Part shown: piece by piece, positions 8,210-15,926 of the stretch
How positions within the stretch are numbered: position 1 is the stretch's first letter
Layout: each line of letters starts with the position of its first letter
Origin: Paraburkholderia bryophila
GTDB lineage: Bacteria > Pseudomonadota > Gammaproteobacteria > Burkholderiales > Burkholderiaceae
Length of the DNA: 64,000 nucleotides
Reading direction: 5' to 3'
NCBI RefSeq assembly: GCF_003269035.1
Contig: NZ_QLTK01000024.1
Span: 1-64,000, forward strand
Notes under the pieces: generated by a model
What the model saw: the letters and a program-made list of their open reading frames with translations, nothing else
The model's database searches: none
What the model was told of the DNA's origin: nothing
Position numbers and translations under genes: made by a program

Positions 8210-8902
8210 TCAGCCCTTCCTGCCCACCAGCGTATCCAGATCGAACTCCGCCAGTTCGCCGATCCGCTCGATACTCACGTCCGCCGGCGGATTGCTGGAG
8301 ATTTCCTTCGGATCGAAAGCATAGTGCCCCTGGCGCGGAAACACCGTGGTTAGCTTCTCGCCCCATGCCTTCTTCATGGCGGTCAGAATGCGCAGCTTGT
8401 CGTCGACCATCACGTAGTGGCGCGCCGGATAGCACTCCATCACCTGGTCGAGCATCTGCTCCTTGTGAATGTAGATCAGCACGCGCCCTTCGACCTCGTC
8501 CCATAGGCCGGAACGGGCAATCTTGCGCGGCTGGAACACCACGTCGCCATCGGACAAAATCACCGTGGGCCCGCGCTGCGCAACATGCCGTAGCGCATCC
8601 AGCGCGCCCGGATAGAGCCGGTTGGCGAACGGATAGTCGATCAGAAACGACGACATCAGCAACAGGTGCGTATCACGCGGATGTTCCAGCCGGTAGCGCT
8701 GCAACGCGCCAAGGTAATCGGCGTAGCCCAGGTCCGAACGCAACTGCTCGAATATTTCCCAATAACGTGCGCTGTTTTCCGCACCGAACGACTTGATCAT
8801 GTGCGCGCGCAAATCGGCCAGCACGTGATCGTTGTCCAGCAAGGTGTTGTCGCAATCGAACAGAAACACGACGTCGTGCGGCGTGGTGGGGGTGGCTGAC
8901 AT
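8210..8902 (-). CDS. HAD-family hydrolase
   Basis: A 230-residue haloacid dehalogenase-like phosphatase. Motif I is VFLFDCDNTLLDND (nucleophile Asp and acid/base Asp), motif II is TVILSDGDV with its Ser, and motif III/IV is the YVMVDDKLRI region carrying the Mg-binding Asp pair. The helical insert between motifs I and II is of cap C1 type. It starts 14 bases after gnd and is probably cotranscribed. The partner gene suggests a sugar-phosphate or repair phosphatase role, which is inference only. The ATG at 8902 is chosen; the longer open frame upstream overlaps gnd out of frame. Confidence 0.85.
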   Translation of the reverse strand: MSATPTTPHDVVFLFDCDNTLLDNDHVLADLRAHMIKSFGAENSARYWEIFEQLRSDLGYADYLGALQRYRLEHPRDTHLLLMSSFLIDYPFANRLYPGALDALRHVAQRGPTVILSDGDVVFQPRKIARSGLWDEVEGRVLIYIHKEQMLDQVMECYPARHYVMVDDKLRILTAMKKAWGEKLTTVFPRQGHYAFDPKEISSNPPADVSIERIGELAEFDLDTLVGRKG

Positions 8903-8916
8903 TGCGGCTCCGTTGA

Positions 8917-9954
8917 TTAACTCTTCTGCCCGTCGGGCGGCGTGGCCGGTTTCTCCAAGTGGCCGCCGAAGTCGTTGCGCATGGCCGACAACACCCGGTT
9001 CGAGAAGTCCGCCTCGCCGCGAGAACTGAAGCGTGCGAACAGCGCCGCGCTCAGCACCGGCGTGGGCACGCCTTCGTCGATGGCGGCCGCGACGGTCCAG
9101 CGCCCTTCGCCCGAATCGGATACGCGACCCGCGTAGTTCTTCAACTCGGCATCGCTGACCAGCGACCCCGCGATCAGGTCGAGCAACCACGAGCCGATCA
9201 CACTGCCGCGCCGCCACACCTCGGTGACCTCGGCGAGATTCAGATCGTATTGATACAGCTCGGGACGGCGCAGCGGTGTGGTTTCGGCGTCGACCTCGCG
9301 GGCGTGTTTGCCGGCGTCGGCGTGATGCAGGATATTCAGCCCTTCGGCATACGCGGCCATGATGCCGTACTCGATGCCGTTGTGAACCATCTTCACGAAA
9401 TGCCCCGCCCCCTGCGGCCCGCAATGCAGGAAGCCCTGGTCCGCGGTGCTGGCGCTGGCCGTGCGGCCCGGTGTGGGTGTCGCTGCCCCCACGCCCGGCG
9501 CGAGCGCCGCGAAGATCGGCTCGAGGTGTTTCACCACCTCCGGCTCGCCGCCGATCATCAGACAGTAACCGCGTTCGCGGCCCGCTACACCGCCGCTCGT
9601 GCCGACGTCCACGTAATGCAGCTTGCGCGCGCCCAGTTCGTTGCCGCGGCGAATGTCGTCGTGGTAATAGGAGTTGCCGCCGTCGATCACGATGTCGCCC
9701 GGTTCCAGCAGCGGCACCAGTTTATCGAGTGTGGCGTCGACCACGGCGGCCGGCACCATCAGCCAGACGGCGCGCGGTTTTTCCAGTTGCGCGACGAGGT
9801 CTTCGAGCGAGGCGGCGCCCGCTACGCCGTCCTGTTTCAGTTTGTCGACCGCCGCTGCCTGCACGTCGTAGGCAATGCAGTGCTGACCGCCTTTCGTCAG
9901 GCGTCGCACCATGTCGGCGCCCATGCGTCCCAATCCAATCATGCCTAGCTGCAT
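8917..9954 (-). CDS. gnd: 6-phosphogluconate dehydrogenase, decarboxylating (short type)
   Basis: A 345-residue enzyme that oxidatively decarboxylates 6-phosphogluconate to ribulose-5-phosphate. It has an N-terminal Rossmann motif GLGRMG (residues 7-12), the substrate loop DGGNSYYHDD, VDVGTSGGVAGRERGYCLM, and the catalytic HFVKMVHNGIEYG. It is about 120 residues shorter than the E. coli enzyme, which places it in the short (YqeC-like, often NAD-preferring) class. A proline/threonine/alanine-rich insert of about 20 residues sits just before the GPQGAGHFVK block. It heads the gnd-HAD pair and supplies pentose phosphates, the feedstock for phosphoketolase and transketolase encoded nearby. Confidence 0.93.
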   Translation of the reverse strand: MQLGMIGLGRMGADMVRRLTKGGQHCIAYDVQAAAVDKLKQDGVAGAASLEDLVAQLEKPRAVWLMVPAAVVDATLDKLVPLLEPGDIVIDGGNSYYHDDIRRGNELGARKLHYVDVGTSGGVAGRERGYCLMIGGEPEVVKHLEPIFAALAPGVGAATPTPGRTASASTADQGFLHCGPQGAGHFVKMVHNGIEYGIMAAYAEGLNILHHADAGKHAREVDAETTPLRRPELYQYDLNLAEVTEVWRRGSVIGSWLLDLIAGSLVSDAELKNYAGRVSDSGEGRWTVAAAIDEGVPTPVLSAALFARFSSRGEADFSNRVLSAMRNDFGGHLEKPATPPDGQKS

Positions 9955-10186
9955 ATCTCGCTCCGGAAAGTGCGTCGTTGCGTTGCTCGCCCTGATTCGT
10001 TTTGCTGCGCATCACCGCGCGCGTCAAAAGACGATACGCCTCTTTGCAGAGGTTTTGCAGCGCGTAAAGTTCCGCGCGCATGGAATTGGCTCGCCTGCCG
10101 CCTGCGTGGGTTTCGATTCGGCTGACGGTCGTCTTACAGGTAGTCCTTTTTGTCTGGCTCCTGTCCGTGGCTCTTCTACGTTGCGC

Positions 10187-11650
10187 TTACACCCGGTCGC
10201 GCCGTTCAGCGCCGCGGGCCTGCAACTTCACGTATTGCGCACGTGCGAAGCGCTTCACCGCGCGCCACATCAGCGGATAGCGATCGCCCGGCACCGCGAA
10301 CAGAACCAGCGCGCACAACGCCAGCAAACCGCAGAACAAAAACGTGCCGCGATAGCTGAATGCCTGCACCAGCAAACCCGACAACACGCCCGATAAAATC
10401 GAGCCGACCCGCGCCGCGTTGAAGAACAGCGCGGTGGCACGCCCCGGCGCGTGCGGCATCAGATCCTGCACGTAGGTCATGCCGAGGCACGACGTCACGG
10501 CAACCACGAACGCGTTGAGGATCTGCATCGGGATCAGCATATGCACCGTGCCGGCCATCGACATGGCGACGAAGTACACCGCGTGCACCGCCGCGCACGC
10601 CGCCAGCCAGTTCGGCTTGTGCAGCGAGGACGACTTCGCGCCGAGCGCAAGCATCATCGGGATTTCGGTTAACGCGCCGAGGCCGAGCATCACGGATACG
10701 TCGAGATGCGTGCCGTTCAACCCATGCACGATGTACAGCGGCAGCACGATCATCGTCGCATTCGCCGCGAGCCCAAGCAGGGTCAAGGCGGCGACCGCGC
10801 GGCCGATGTCGTTGGCCGACGCGACGCCGGGCAACTCTTCGTGCGCGTCTTCGCCAGGCGCGGTGAGCGGCGGCACGGTGATCGACGCCGACGGCTCCGA
10901 CGCGGTGTCTTCCACCGTGTGATCGCCCAGATGCCCTTGCGGCTCGTGCATGCGCCAGACGATCGCCGCGCAGGTCGCGAAGCTCGCCGCGGCGAACAGG
11001 AAGAGCCCATAGAAACTGCTGGCGGCCAGCACCAGCGCGCCCACCGAGGGGCCGAACACCCACGCCGCGGAAAGAATGGTCCGCAACGTCGCGCTGGCGA
11101 ACACGCGTTCGGCCGGGTCGTCGACGGGCAACGCCGCGCGGCTGAACGAGAAGACCATGGAAATCGCCGAGCCGCCCGCGCCGATGAAGACGATGCCGAC
11201 CACCAGCAGCAGACGGTAATCACGCACCACGCATAAGCACAGAAAACCGAGCGCGGCCGCTACCAACGCCGCGAGCAGCAGCGGGCGATGCCGTCCGCTC
11301 GCATCGCTCCAACGGCCCGCGAGGGTGCTGGCCAGCACGCCGCTGGCGGCGATCAGCGTCATGAAGACACCGAGCCTGAACGGCGTCATGCCGGCGCGTT
11401 CGACACCGAACAGAGATAGATACGGCGCGGTGAACGACATCGCGACGCCGAGCATGAGGGTCGCGGCGGCGAGCGGCTTGAAGCCCGGGATGCGCAGCAG
11501 GTCGAAAAAACGTGAGGTTTTCAACACGGGTGGCGATGGGTCAGGGGGTGCGTGCCCGCGAAACGCAACGCGCGCCGAGGACTGAGTAGCCGTAACAACC
11601 GGGGCATTATCAACCTGGCTTGCAACCGCGTAAACCCGGGCCGGTCGCAT
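10187..11650 (-). CDS. MFS transporter, sugar-efflux (SetA/B-like) type
   Basis: A polytopic inner-membrane protein with 12 predicted helices in two halves. The N-terminal IPGFKPLAAATLMLGVAMSF and TAPYLSLFGV resemble sugar efflux transporters of the Set family. Loop 2-3 has AGRWSDASGRHRPLL, the MFS motif A. A hydrophilic central loop of about 50 residues separates the two halves. The start is uncertain: ATG 11650 gives 487 residues with an atypical N-terminal 40, while GTG 11527 would start just before the first helix; neither has a strong Shine-Dalgarno. The substrate is unknown. Confidence 0.8.
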   Translation of the reverse strand: MRPARVYAVASQVDNAPVVTATQSSARVAFRGHAPPDPSPPVLKTSRFFDLLRIPGFKPLAAATLMLGVAMSFTAPYLSLFGVERAGMTPFRLGVFMTLIAASGVLASTLAGRWSDASGRHRPLLLAALVAAALGFLCLCVVRDYRLLLVVGIVFIGAGGSAISMVFSFSRAALPVDDPAERVFASATLRTILSAAWVFGPSVGALVLAASSFYGLFLFAAASFATCAAIVWRMHEPQGHLGDHTVEDTASEPSASITVPPLTAPGEDAHEELPGVASANDIGRAVAALTLLGLAANATMIVLPLYIVHGLNGTHLDVSVMLGLGALTEIPMMLALGAKSSSLHKPNWLAACAAVHAVYFVAMSMAGTVHMLIPMQILNAFVVAVTSCLGMTYVQDLMPHAPGRATALFFNAARVGSILSGVLSGLLVQAFSYRGTFLFCGLLALCALVLFAVPGDRYPLMWRAVKRFARAQYVKLQARGAERRDRV

Positions 11651-11680
11651 CCCAAATCCGCTTACCCCGAAGTTCGCGCG

Positions 11681-11977
11681 TCACAGCACGACATACCCGC
11701 GCTTTTCGAGCGTCCAGCGATGCCATTGATTGCCGTACACCCCGCAACCGATGCTGAACAGCACCCCAAGCACGGTACCGATCCAGTCGGCGGTTTCACC
11801 CCACAGTCCCGAGCAGAACAGAATCACGCTGACGGCCAGCATCACGAATGCGGCAAACCACATCTTTTTCGACAGCGCCCACATGAACCCCAGCAGGCAT
11901 GCCCCCCAACTGAAACCGGTCGGGACGGCGACGGTCTCCTCGTTGCCGGGATAATGCAGATAGATCCTTGCTCCCAT
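11681..11977 (-). CDS. DUF2628-like small membrane protein
   Basis: A 98-residue protein with two to three hydrophobic segments. The pattern VPTGFSWGACLLGFMWALSK near residues 18-37, followed by two helices, is typical of DUF2628 inner-membrane proteins of unknown function. The short soluble N-terminus begins MGARIYLHYPG. It starts with ATG preceded by AAAGGA on the minus strand and lies upstream of the MFS gene on the same strand with a 30-base gap, so cotranscription is possible. Confidence 0.7.
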   Translation of the reverse strand: MGARIYLHYPGNEETVAVPTGFSWGACLLGFMWALSKKMWFAAFVMLAVSVILFCSGLWGETADWIGTVLGVLFSIGCGVYGNQWHRWTLEKRGYVVL

Positions 11978-12230
11978 ATCCTTTCCTAAAGGCGATAAGC
12001 CGCCACAAGACGGCCGGTATCAGTGCGGGTGTCAGTATTTAACACGCCATGCGAACAGGCGCATGACAATTCGCGCGAACCGTACGGCCGCCGCTCACCA
12101 CGCGGCACTTCATCGAGGCCGGGCTCACTGACGATTAGAAGCATAGCTGCTACTCTTACCGAATTCACGTGCCGGCCCGCCCTCCCCGCGAAAGGCCTGC
12201 CGGCACGGATCGAACCGCACCGGAGCATGC

Positions 12231-12551
12231 ATGGCCACCCAGACCGCCTACTCAACGAAAGCCCCTTCGCGCGCCGAACTCGACGCCCTGCCCGGCGCCA
12301 CCGTCGTCGAATTCGGCACCGACTGGTGCGGCTATTGCCAGGGCGCGCAGGCTTCGATCGCGCGGGCGTTCGAACCTCATGCCTACGTCCGTCATCTGAA
12401 AATCGAAGACGGCCCCGGCCGGCTGCTGGGCCGCTCGTTCAAGGTCAAACTCTGGCCGACGCTGGTTTTCCTGCGCGACGGCATCGAGGTCGCGCGCGTG
12501 GTGCGGCCCGCCGGCGCGGCGGACATCGCGCAAGCATTCAAGTCGCTGTGA
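12231..12551 (+). CDS. Thioredoxin-like protein (CGYC active site)
   Basis: A 106-residue thioredoxin-fold protein without a signal peptide, so cytoplasmic. The redox motif is W32-C33-G-Y-C36, differing from the classical WCGPC, and the cis-proline is P76 in KLWPTLVF. A GYC dipeptide raises the expected redox potential toward a glutaredoxin/disulfide-isomerase range (family knowledge). It is followed 9 bases later by yjbQ, so the two are probably cotranscribed. The electron donor is unknown. Confidence 0.87.
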   Translation: MATQTAYSTKAPSRAELDALPGATVVEFGTDWCGYCQGAQASIARAFEPHAYVRHLKIEDGPGRLLGRSFKVKLWPTLVFLRDGIEVARVVRPAGAADIAQAFKSL

Positions 12552-12560
12552 GCCGGTGAG

Positions 12561-12980
12561 ATGCGGCAAGCCATTCACCATCTGAGCGTCAAAGCCCGCA
12601 CCCGCGGGCTGGTCGAATTCACCGACGAAGCACGCCGGTTCGTCGCGGGCCAGGCGATCGAGACCGGTCTGCTGACGCTGTTCTGTCGCCATACGTCGGC
12701 GTCGCTGCTGATCCAGGAGAACGCCGACCCTTCGGTGCAGCGCGATCTGGAGCGCTACTTCGCGAGCCTCGCACCGGAAGACGCCGAGCGCTACGAGCAT
12801 GACGCCGAAGGCCCCGACGACATGCCGGCCCATCTGCGCACCGCGCTCACGCAAGTGCAGTTAGCCGTGCCGGTCGAACACGGGCAGATGGTCCTCGGCA
12901 CGTGGCAAGGTTTGTATCTGTTCGAGCATCGCCGCCACACGCAGCATCGTGACGTCGTGTTGCATCTGATCGGTGAATGA
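12561..12980 (+). CDS. yjbQ: YjbQ/UPF0047 family protein
   Basis: A 139-residue protein covering the whole UPF0047 family (typical length 130-140). The conserved CRHTSASLLIQENADP block, HDAEGPDDMPAH and the C-terminal GTWQGLYLFEHR are all present; the histidines form the metal/ligand pocket. Family members complement thiamine-phosphate synthase mutants when overexpressed, but their natural role is unsettled. It follows the thioredoxin-like gene closely. Confidence 0.92.
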   Translation: MRQAIHHLSVKARTRGLVEFTDEARRFVAGQAIETGLLTLFCRHTSASLLIQENADPSVQRDLERYFASLAPEDAERYEHDAEGPDDMPAHLRTALTQVQLAVPVEHGQMVLGTWQGLYLFEHRRHTQHRDVVLHLIGE

Positions 12981-13069
12981 GCCGGGAATGAGCCGGTCGA
13001 GTCACCGGAGTTACCGCAGGTTTTTTGCAGGATTCCATCCGCAAACCGGATCAACAGGGAGCACACCTC

Positions 13070-14089
13070 ATGGACACCCATAGCGAACTGCAAGCCACCG
13101 TCAACGCCATGGTTCAACCCGGCAAAGGCCTTCTCGCCGCGGACGAAAGCGGCCCGACCATCGCCAAACGCTTCAAGACGATCGGCCTCGAATCGAGCGA
13201 GGAAAACCGCCGGGCGTATCGCAATCTGCTGCTCACCACGCCGGGTCTCGGCGAGTTCGTGAGCGGCGTGATTCTTTATGAAGAAACGCTCGGCCAGAAA
13301 GCCGACGACGGCACGCCGTTCCCGCAACTGTCGGCGAAAAACGGCATCGTGCCCGGCATCAAGGTGGACCTCGGCAAGATCCCGCTCGCGCTCGCGCCGG
13401 GCGACGAAATCACCGAAGGACTGGACGGTCTCGCCAAACGTTTCGTCGATTACAAACGGCAAGGCGCGCGCTTCGCCAAATGGCGCGCGGTCTACAACAT
13501 CACCGCGAGCTTGCCGAGCCGTCTGGCGATCGAAGCGAATGCCGATTCGCTGGCGCGCTACGCGGCGATTTCGCAGGAAGCGGGCATTGTGCCGATCGTC
13601 GAGCCGGAGGTGCTGATGGACGGCGATCACACCATCCACCGCAGCGCGGAAGTGACCGAAGCCGTGCTGCACGAGGTCTTCAATGCACTCCACCGGCACC
13701 GCGTGGTGCTCGAACATATCCTGCTGAAGCCGAGCATGGTGCTGGCGGGTTCCGAGCACGCGCAGCAGTCGGCCGTGGGCGATATCGCCGCGCATACCGT
13801 GCGGGTGTTGCGACGCACGGTGCCCTCGGCGGTGCCGGGCATCGTGTTTCTGTCCGGTGGTCAGACGCCCGAGGAAGCGACCGCGAATCTGGACGCGATG
13901 AATCGCCTCGGGCCGCTGCCATGGAATCTGAGCTTTTCATATGGGCGTGCGTTGCAGGAACCGCCGCTGCAAGCCTGGAAGGGACAACCGGGCAATGTGA
14001 AGGAAGCACAGGAGGCCTTGCTCAAGCGCGCACGGCTGAACAGCGCGGCCGCGCTGGGGAAATACGACGCGGCGCAGGAAAAGGGTTGA
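13070..14089 (+). CDS. Class I fructose-bisphosphate aldolase
   Basis: A 339-residue Schiff-base aldolase of the eukaryote-like class I family, cleaving fructose-1,6-bisphosphate to glyceraldehyde-3-P and DHAP. Visible are the N-terminal GLLAADESGPTIAKRF, the family signature VLEHILLKPSMVLAG with the catalytic lysine near residue 220, and the phosphate-binding FLSGGQTPEEA. ATG 13070 is preferred, with AGGGA nine bases upstream; a longer frame from 13025 has no ribosome site. Most proteobacteria rely on class II aldolase, so this is likely an additional isozyme. Confidence 0.94.
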   Translation: MDTHSELQATVNAMVQPGKGLLAADESGPTIAKRFKTIGLESSEENRRAYRNLLLTTPGLGEFVSGVILYEETLGQKADDGTPFPQLSAKNGIVPGIKVDLGKIPLALAPGDEITEGLDGLAKRFVDYKRQGARFAKWRAVYNITASLPSRLAIEANADSLARYAAISQEAGIVPIVEPEVLMDGDHTIHRSAEVTEAVLHEVFNALHRHRVVLEHILLKPSMVLAGSEHAQQSAVGDIAAHTVRVLRRTVPSAVPGIVFLSGGQTPEEATANLDAMNRLGPLPWNLSFSYGRALQEPPLQAWKGQPGNVKEAQEALLKRARLNSAAALGKYDAAQEKG

Positions 14090-14123
14090 GCGAGAAGCTC
14101 GCCCCGAGCGAGCATGAACGGGC

Positions 14124-14159
14124 GGATCGCGCGCGAAGGTTACGCTACGCGCGCGGTCC
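14124..14159. terminator. GC-rich hairpin between convergent aldolase and esterase genes
   Basis: GGATCGCGCGCG (14124-14135) pairs with CGCGCGCGGTCC (14148-14159), with one G-U pair and a 12-base loop. There is no T-run, but its position between convergent genes suggests a bidirectional terminator. Confidence 0.4.
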
Positions 14160-14212
14160 CTCCGAGCTTTGGATGTAATCCAACACCGCAGCTTATCTCC
14201 ACACCACCCCCC

Positions 14213-15238
14213 TCATAAAGGCGCCGCGCCGAACGCCTGCCGCTGCGCCAGCGAAACAAATGCCTGTGCGTCACGCGCGGCCTCCACCACCGCCGCCATG
14301 CCGAAGAACTCGTGGGTCGCGCCGCGATAGTTGCGATGCTCGACGGCCACACCCGCCGCCTGCAGTTTCTGCGCGAGCTTTTCGCCGTCCGAACGTAAAG
14401 GATCGATGCCCGCGGTCACCACGACCGTCGGCGGTAAACGGGATAGGTCGGCGCTGACCACATCGATCAGCGGACTGGTCAGATCGCTCTCGCTATTGAT
14501 TACGTTCTGCATGAACCACAGCATCATCGGCTTGTTCAGCGGACGTGCATTGCGGTTCTCCTCATAAGATACCGACACGATATTGTTGCTCGCCACCGGA
14601 TAGATCAGCGTTTGATGCAGGGGCGCATGCATACCGGCGTCGCGCGCGCGGATCGACACGTTGAGCGCCAGATTCGCGCCCGCGCTTTCGCCCATCACGG
14701 CAAGCTTATCCGGATCGCCACCGAGGCTGGCGGCGTTCTCGACCAGCCAGTGCCACGCGCTGAACGCGTCGTCGTGGGCGGCCGGCAGTCGATGCTCGGG
14801 CGCCTGCCGGTAATGCGCGGACACCACGATCGCGTGGGTCTGGGCAGCCATGGCGCGCGGCGTCGCGTCGTAGGTGTCGAGACTGGCGATCACCCAGCCG
14901 CCGCCGTGAAAATACAGAATCAGCGGGAACGGGCCCTCGCCTTGCGGCGTATAGACGCGCGCCGGATTGTCTTCGCCGGCCGCGTCCGGAATCACGATGT
15001 CGTCCGTGCGCACGGCCTCCAGTTCCAGCGAAGGCCGCGCGCTGAACGCCGGCTGCGCCATCAGTTTCCTGACGGCGTCGGCGGGCGTGGGCTGTTTTCT
15101 CGCCTCGGCTACCGTGCACTTTTCGATCGGTTTGGGGTTCAGGCTCTTCAGTGCGTCGAGCACGGCCTTCATGTCGGGATCGGCATGTCCCGTGGGATCG
15201 AGTCCCACCATGCCTTTGATCGTGTCGCCGAGCGTCAT
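14213..15238 (-). CDS. Alpha/beta hydrolase, HSL-type esterase
   Basis: A 341-residue hydrolase of the hormone-sensitive-lipase family, acting on short-chain carboxylic esters. The oxyanion motif HGGGW follows PLILYF. The nucleophile elbow is GESAGAN, the catalytic Asp is likely in TAGIDPLRSDG, and the His in GATHEFFGM. An N-terminal helical region of about 80 residues forms the cap. No signal peptide is seen. It is convergent with the aldolase, and its physiological substrate cannot be inferred. Confidence 0.88.
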   Translation of the reverse strand: MTLGDTIKGMVGLDPTGHADPDMKAVLDALKSLNPKPIEKCTVAEARKQPTPADAVRKLMAQPAFSARPSLELEAVRTDDIVIPDAAGEDNPARVYTPQGEGPFPLILYFHGGGWVIASLDTYDATPRAMAAQTHAIVVSAHYRQAPEHRLPAAHDDAFSAWHWLVENAASLGGDPDKLAVMGESAGANLALNVSIRARDAGMHAPLHQTLIYPVASNNIVSVSYEENRNARPLNKPMMLWFMQNVINSESDLTSPLIDVVSADLSRLPPTVVVTAGIDPLRSDGEKLAQKLQAAGVAVEHRNYRGATHEFFGMAAVVEAARDAQAFVSLAQRQAFGAAPL

Positions 15239-15512
15239 GTCGAAACTCCTGGTGGGTCACGGCACGGACCCATCGGAGCCCCTTTCAGAAGGCGCCCGGC
15301 GACCGTGTATGCGGTCGAATCCAGCAAGCGCTATACCCGTCGGAGAGGATGACCAGCGGCATGGTCGAGCGCAAAAAGTCTGACTAAACGCTTAGCGGTG
15401 CGAGGTGGTGAGCAGAGGTGAACGTACGTTGAACGTGGGCTGAGTACGCAAGAATCTCGTCGAGCCCGGGCGCAGCGGGCGCTGAGCCGCCCGCCCCCAG
15501 GTCGCTTGCTGG

Positions 15513-15797
15513 TTATTGCCCCTTCGTATCGCTGCTCGCGTCGGCGCCGGGCGCGTTGGTGGAATCGGTCATGGGTTTCTTCGCCTTGGTCGACTTCATG
15601 GAATGCTTTTTCATCGACTTGGTATGCGCGCTCGCACCCGATGCCTGCATGTCGCCGCCTTCGCGGGTGGAACCTGCGTTGGTGCCGCCGTTCGGATCGT
15701 TGCCCGCTGCGCCGCCTCCGCCTCCGCTGCCCTGCGCCATGGCCAACGACGAGGCCGCGAGCAGCGTTGAAATCATCAATGCGTGTTTGATCTTCAT
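15513..15797 (-). CDS. Small secreted low-complexity protein
   Basis: A 94-residue protein with a clear Sec signal (MKIKHALM then a hydrophobic core, cleavage after AMA near residue 21). The mature part begins with a Gly/Asn/Thr-rich run, continues with a Lys/Ser/Met/His-rich middle (HTKSMKKHSMKSTKAKK) and ends acidic. I do not recognise a domain. Similar alanine/lysine-rich periplasmic proteins are common in Burkholderiaceae. The start is supported by GGAAAGGGAGAA on the minus strand before the ATG. Confidence 0.7.
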   Translation of the reverse strand: MKIKHALMISTLLAASSLAMAQGSGGGGGAAGNDPNGGTNAGSTREGGDMQASGASAHTKSMKKHSMKSTKAKKPMTDSTNAPGADASSDTKGQ

Positions 15798-15926
15798 GAC
15801 CGTTCTCCCTTTCCGGAAAGTAGCGGGTCGCGCCGGCTGCGCCAGCCGGATACACGAACCTCAGCCACTTCGCAGCAAGGGGTGTGCCGCGAGTCATGAA
15901 ACGCTTCGAACACGCCGACCTGCGCC

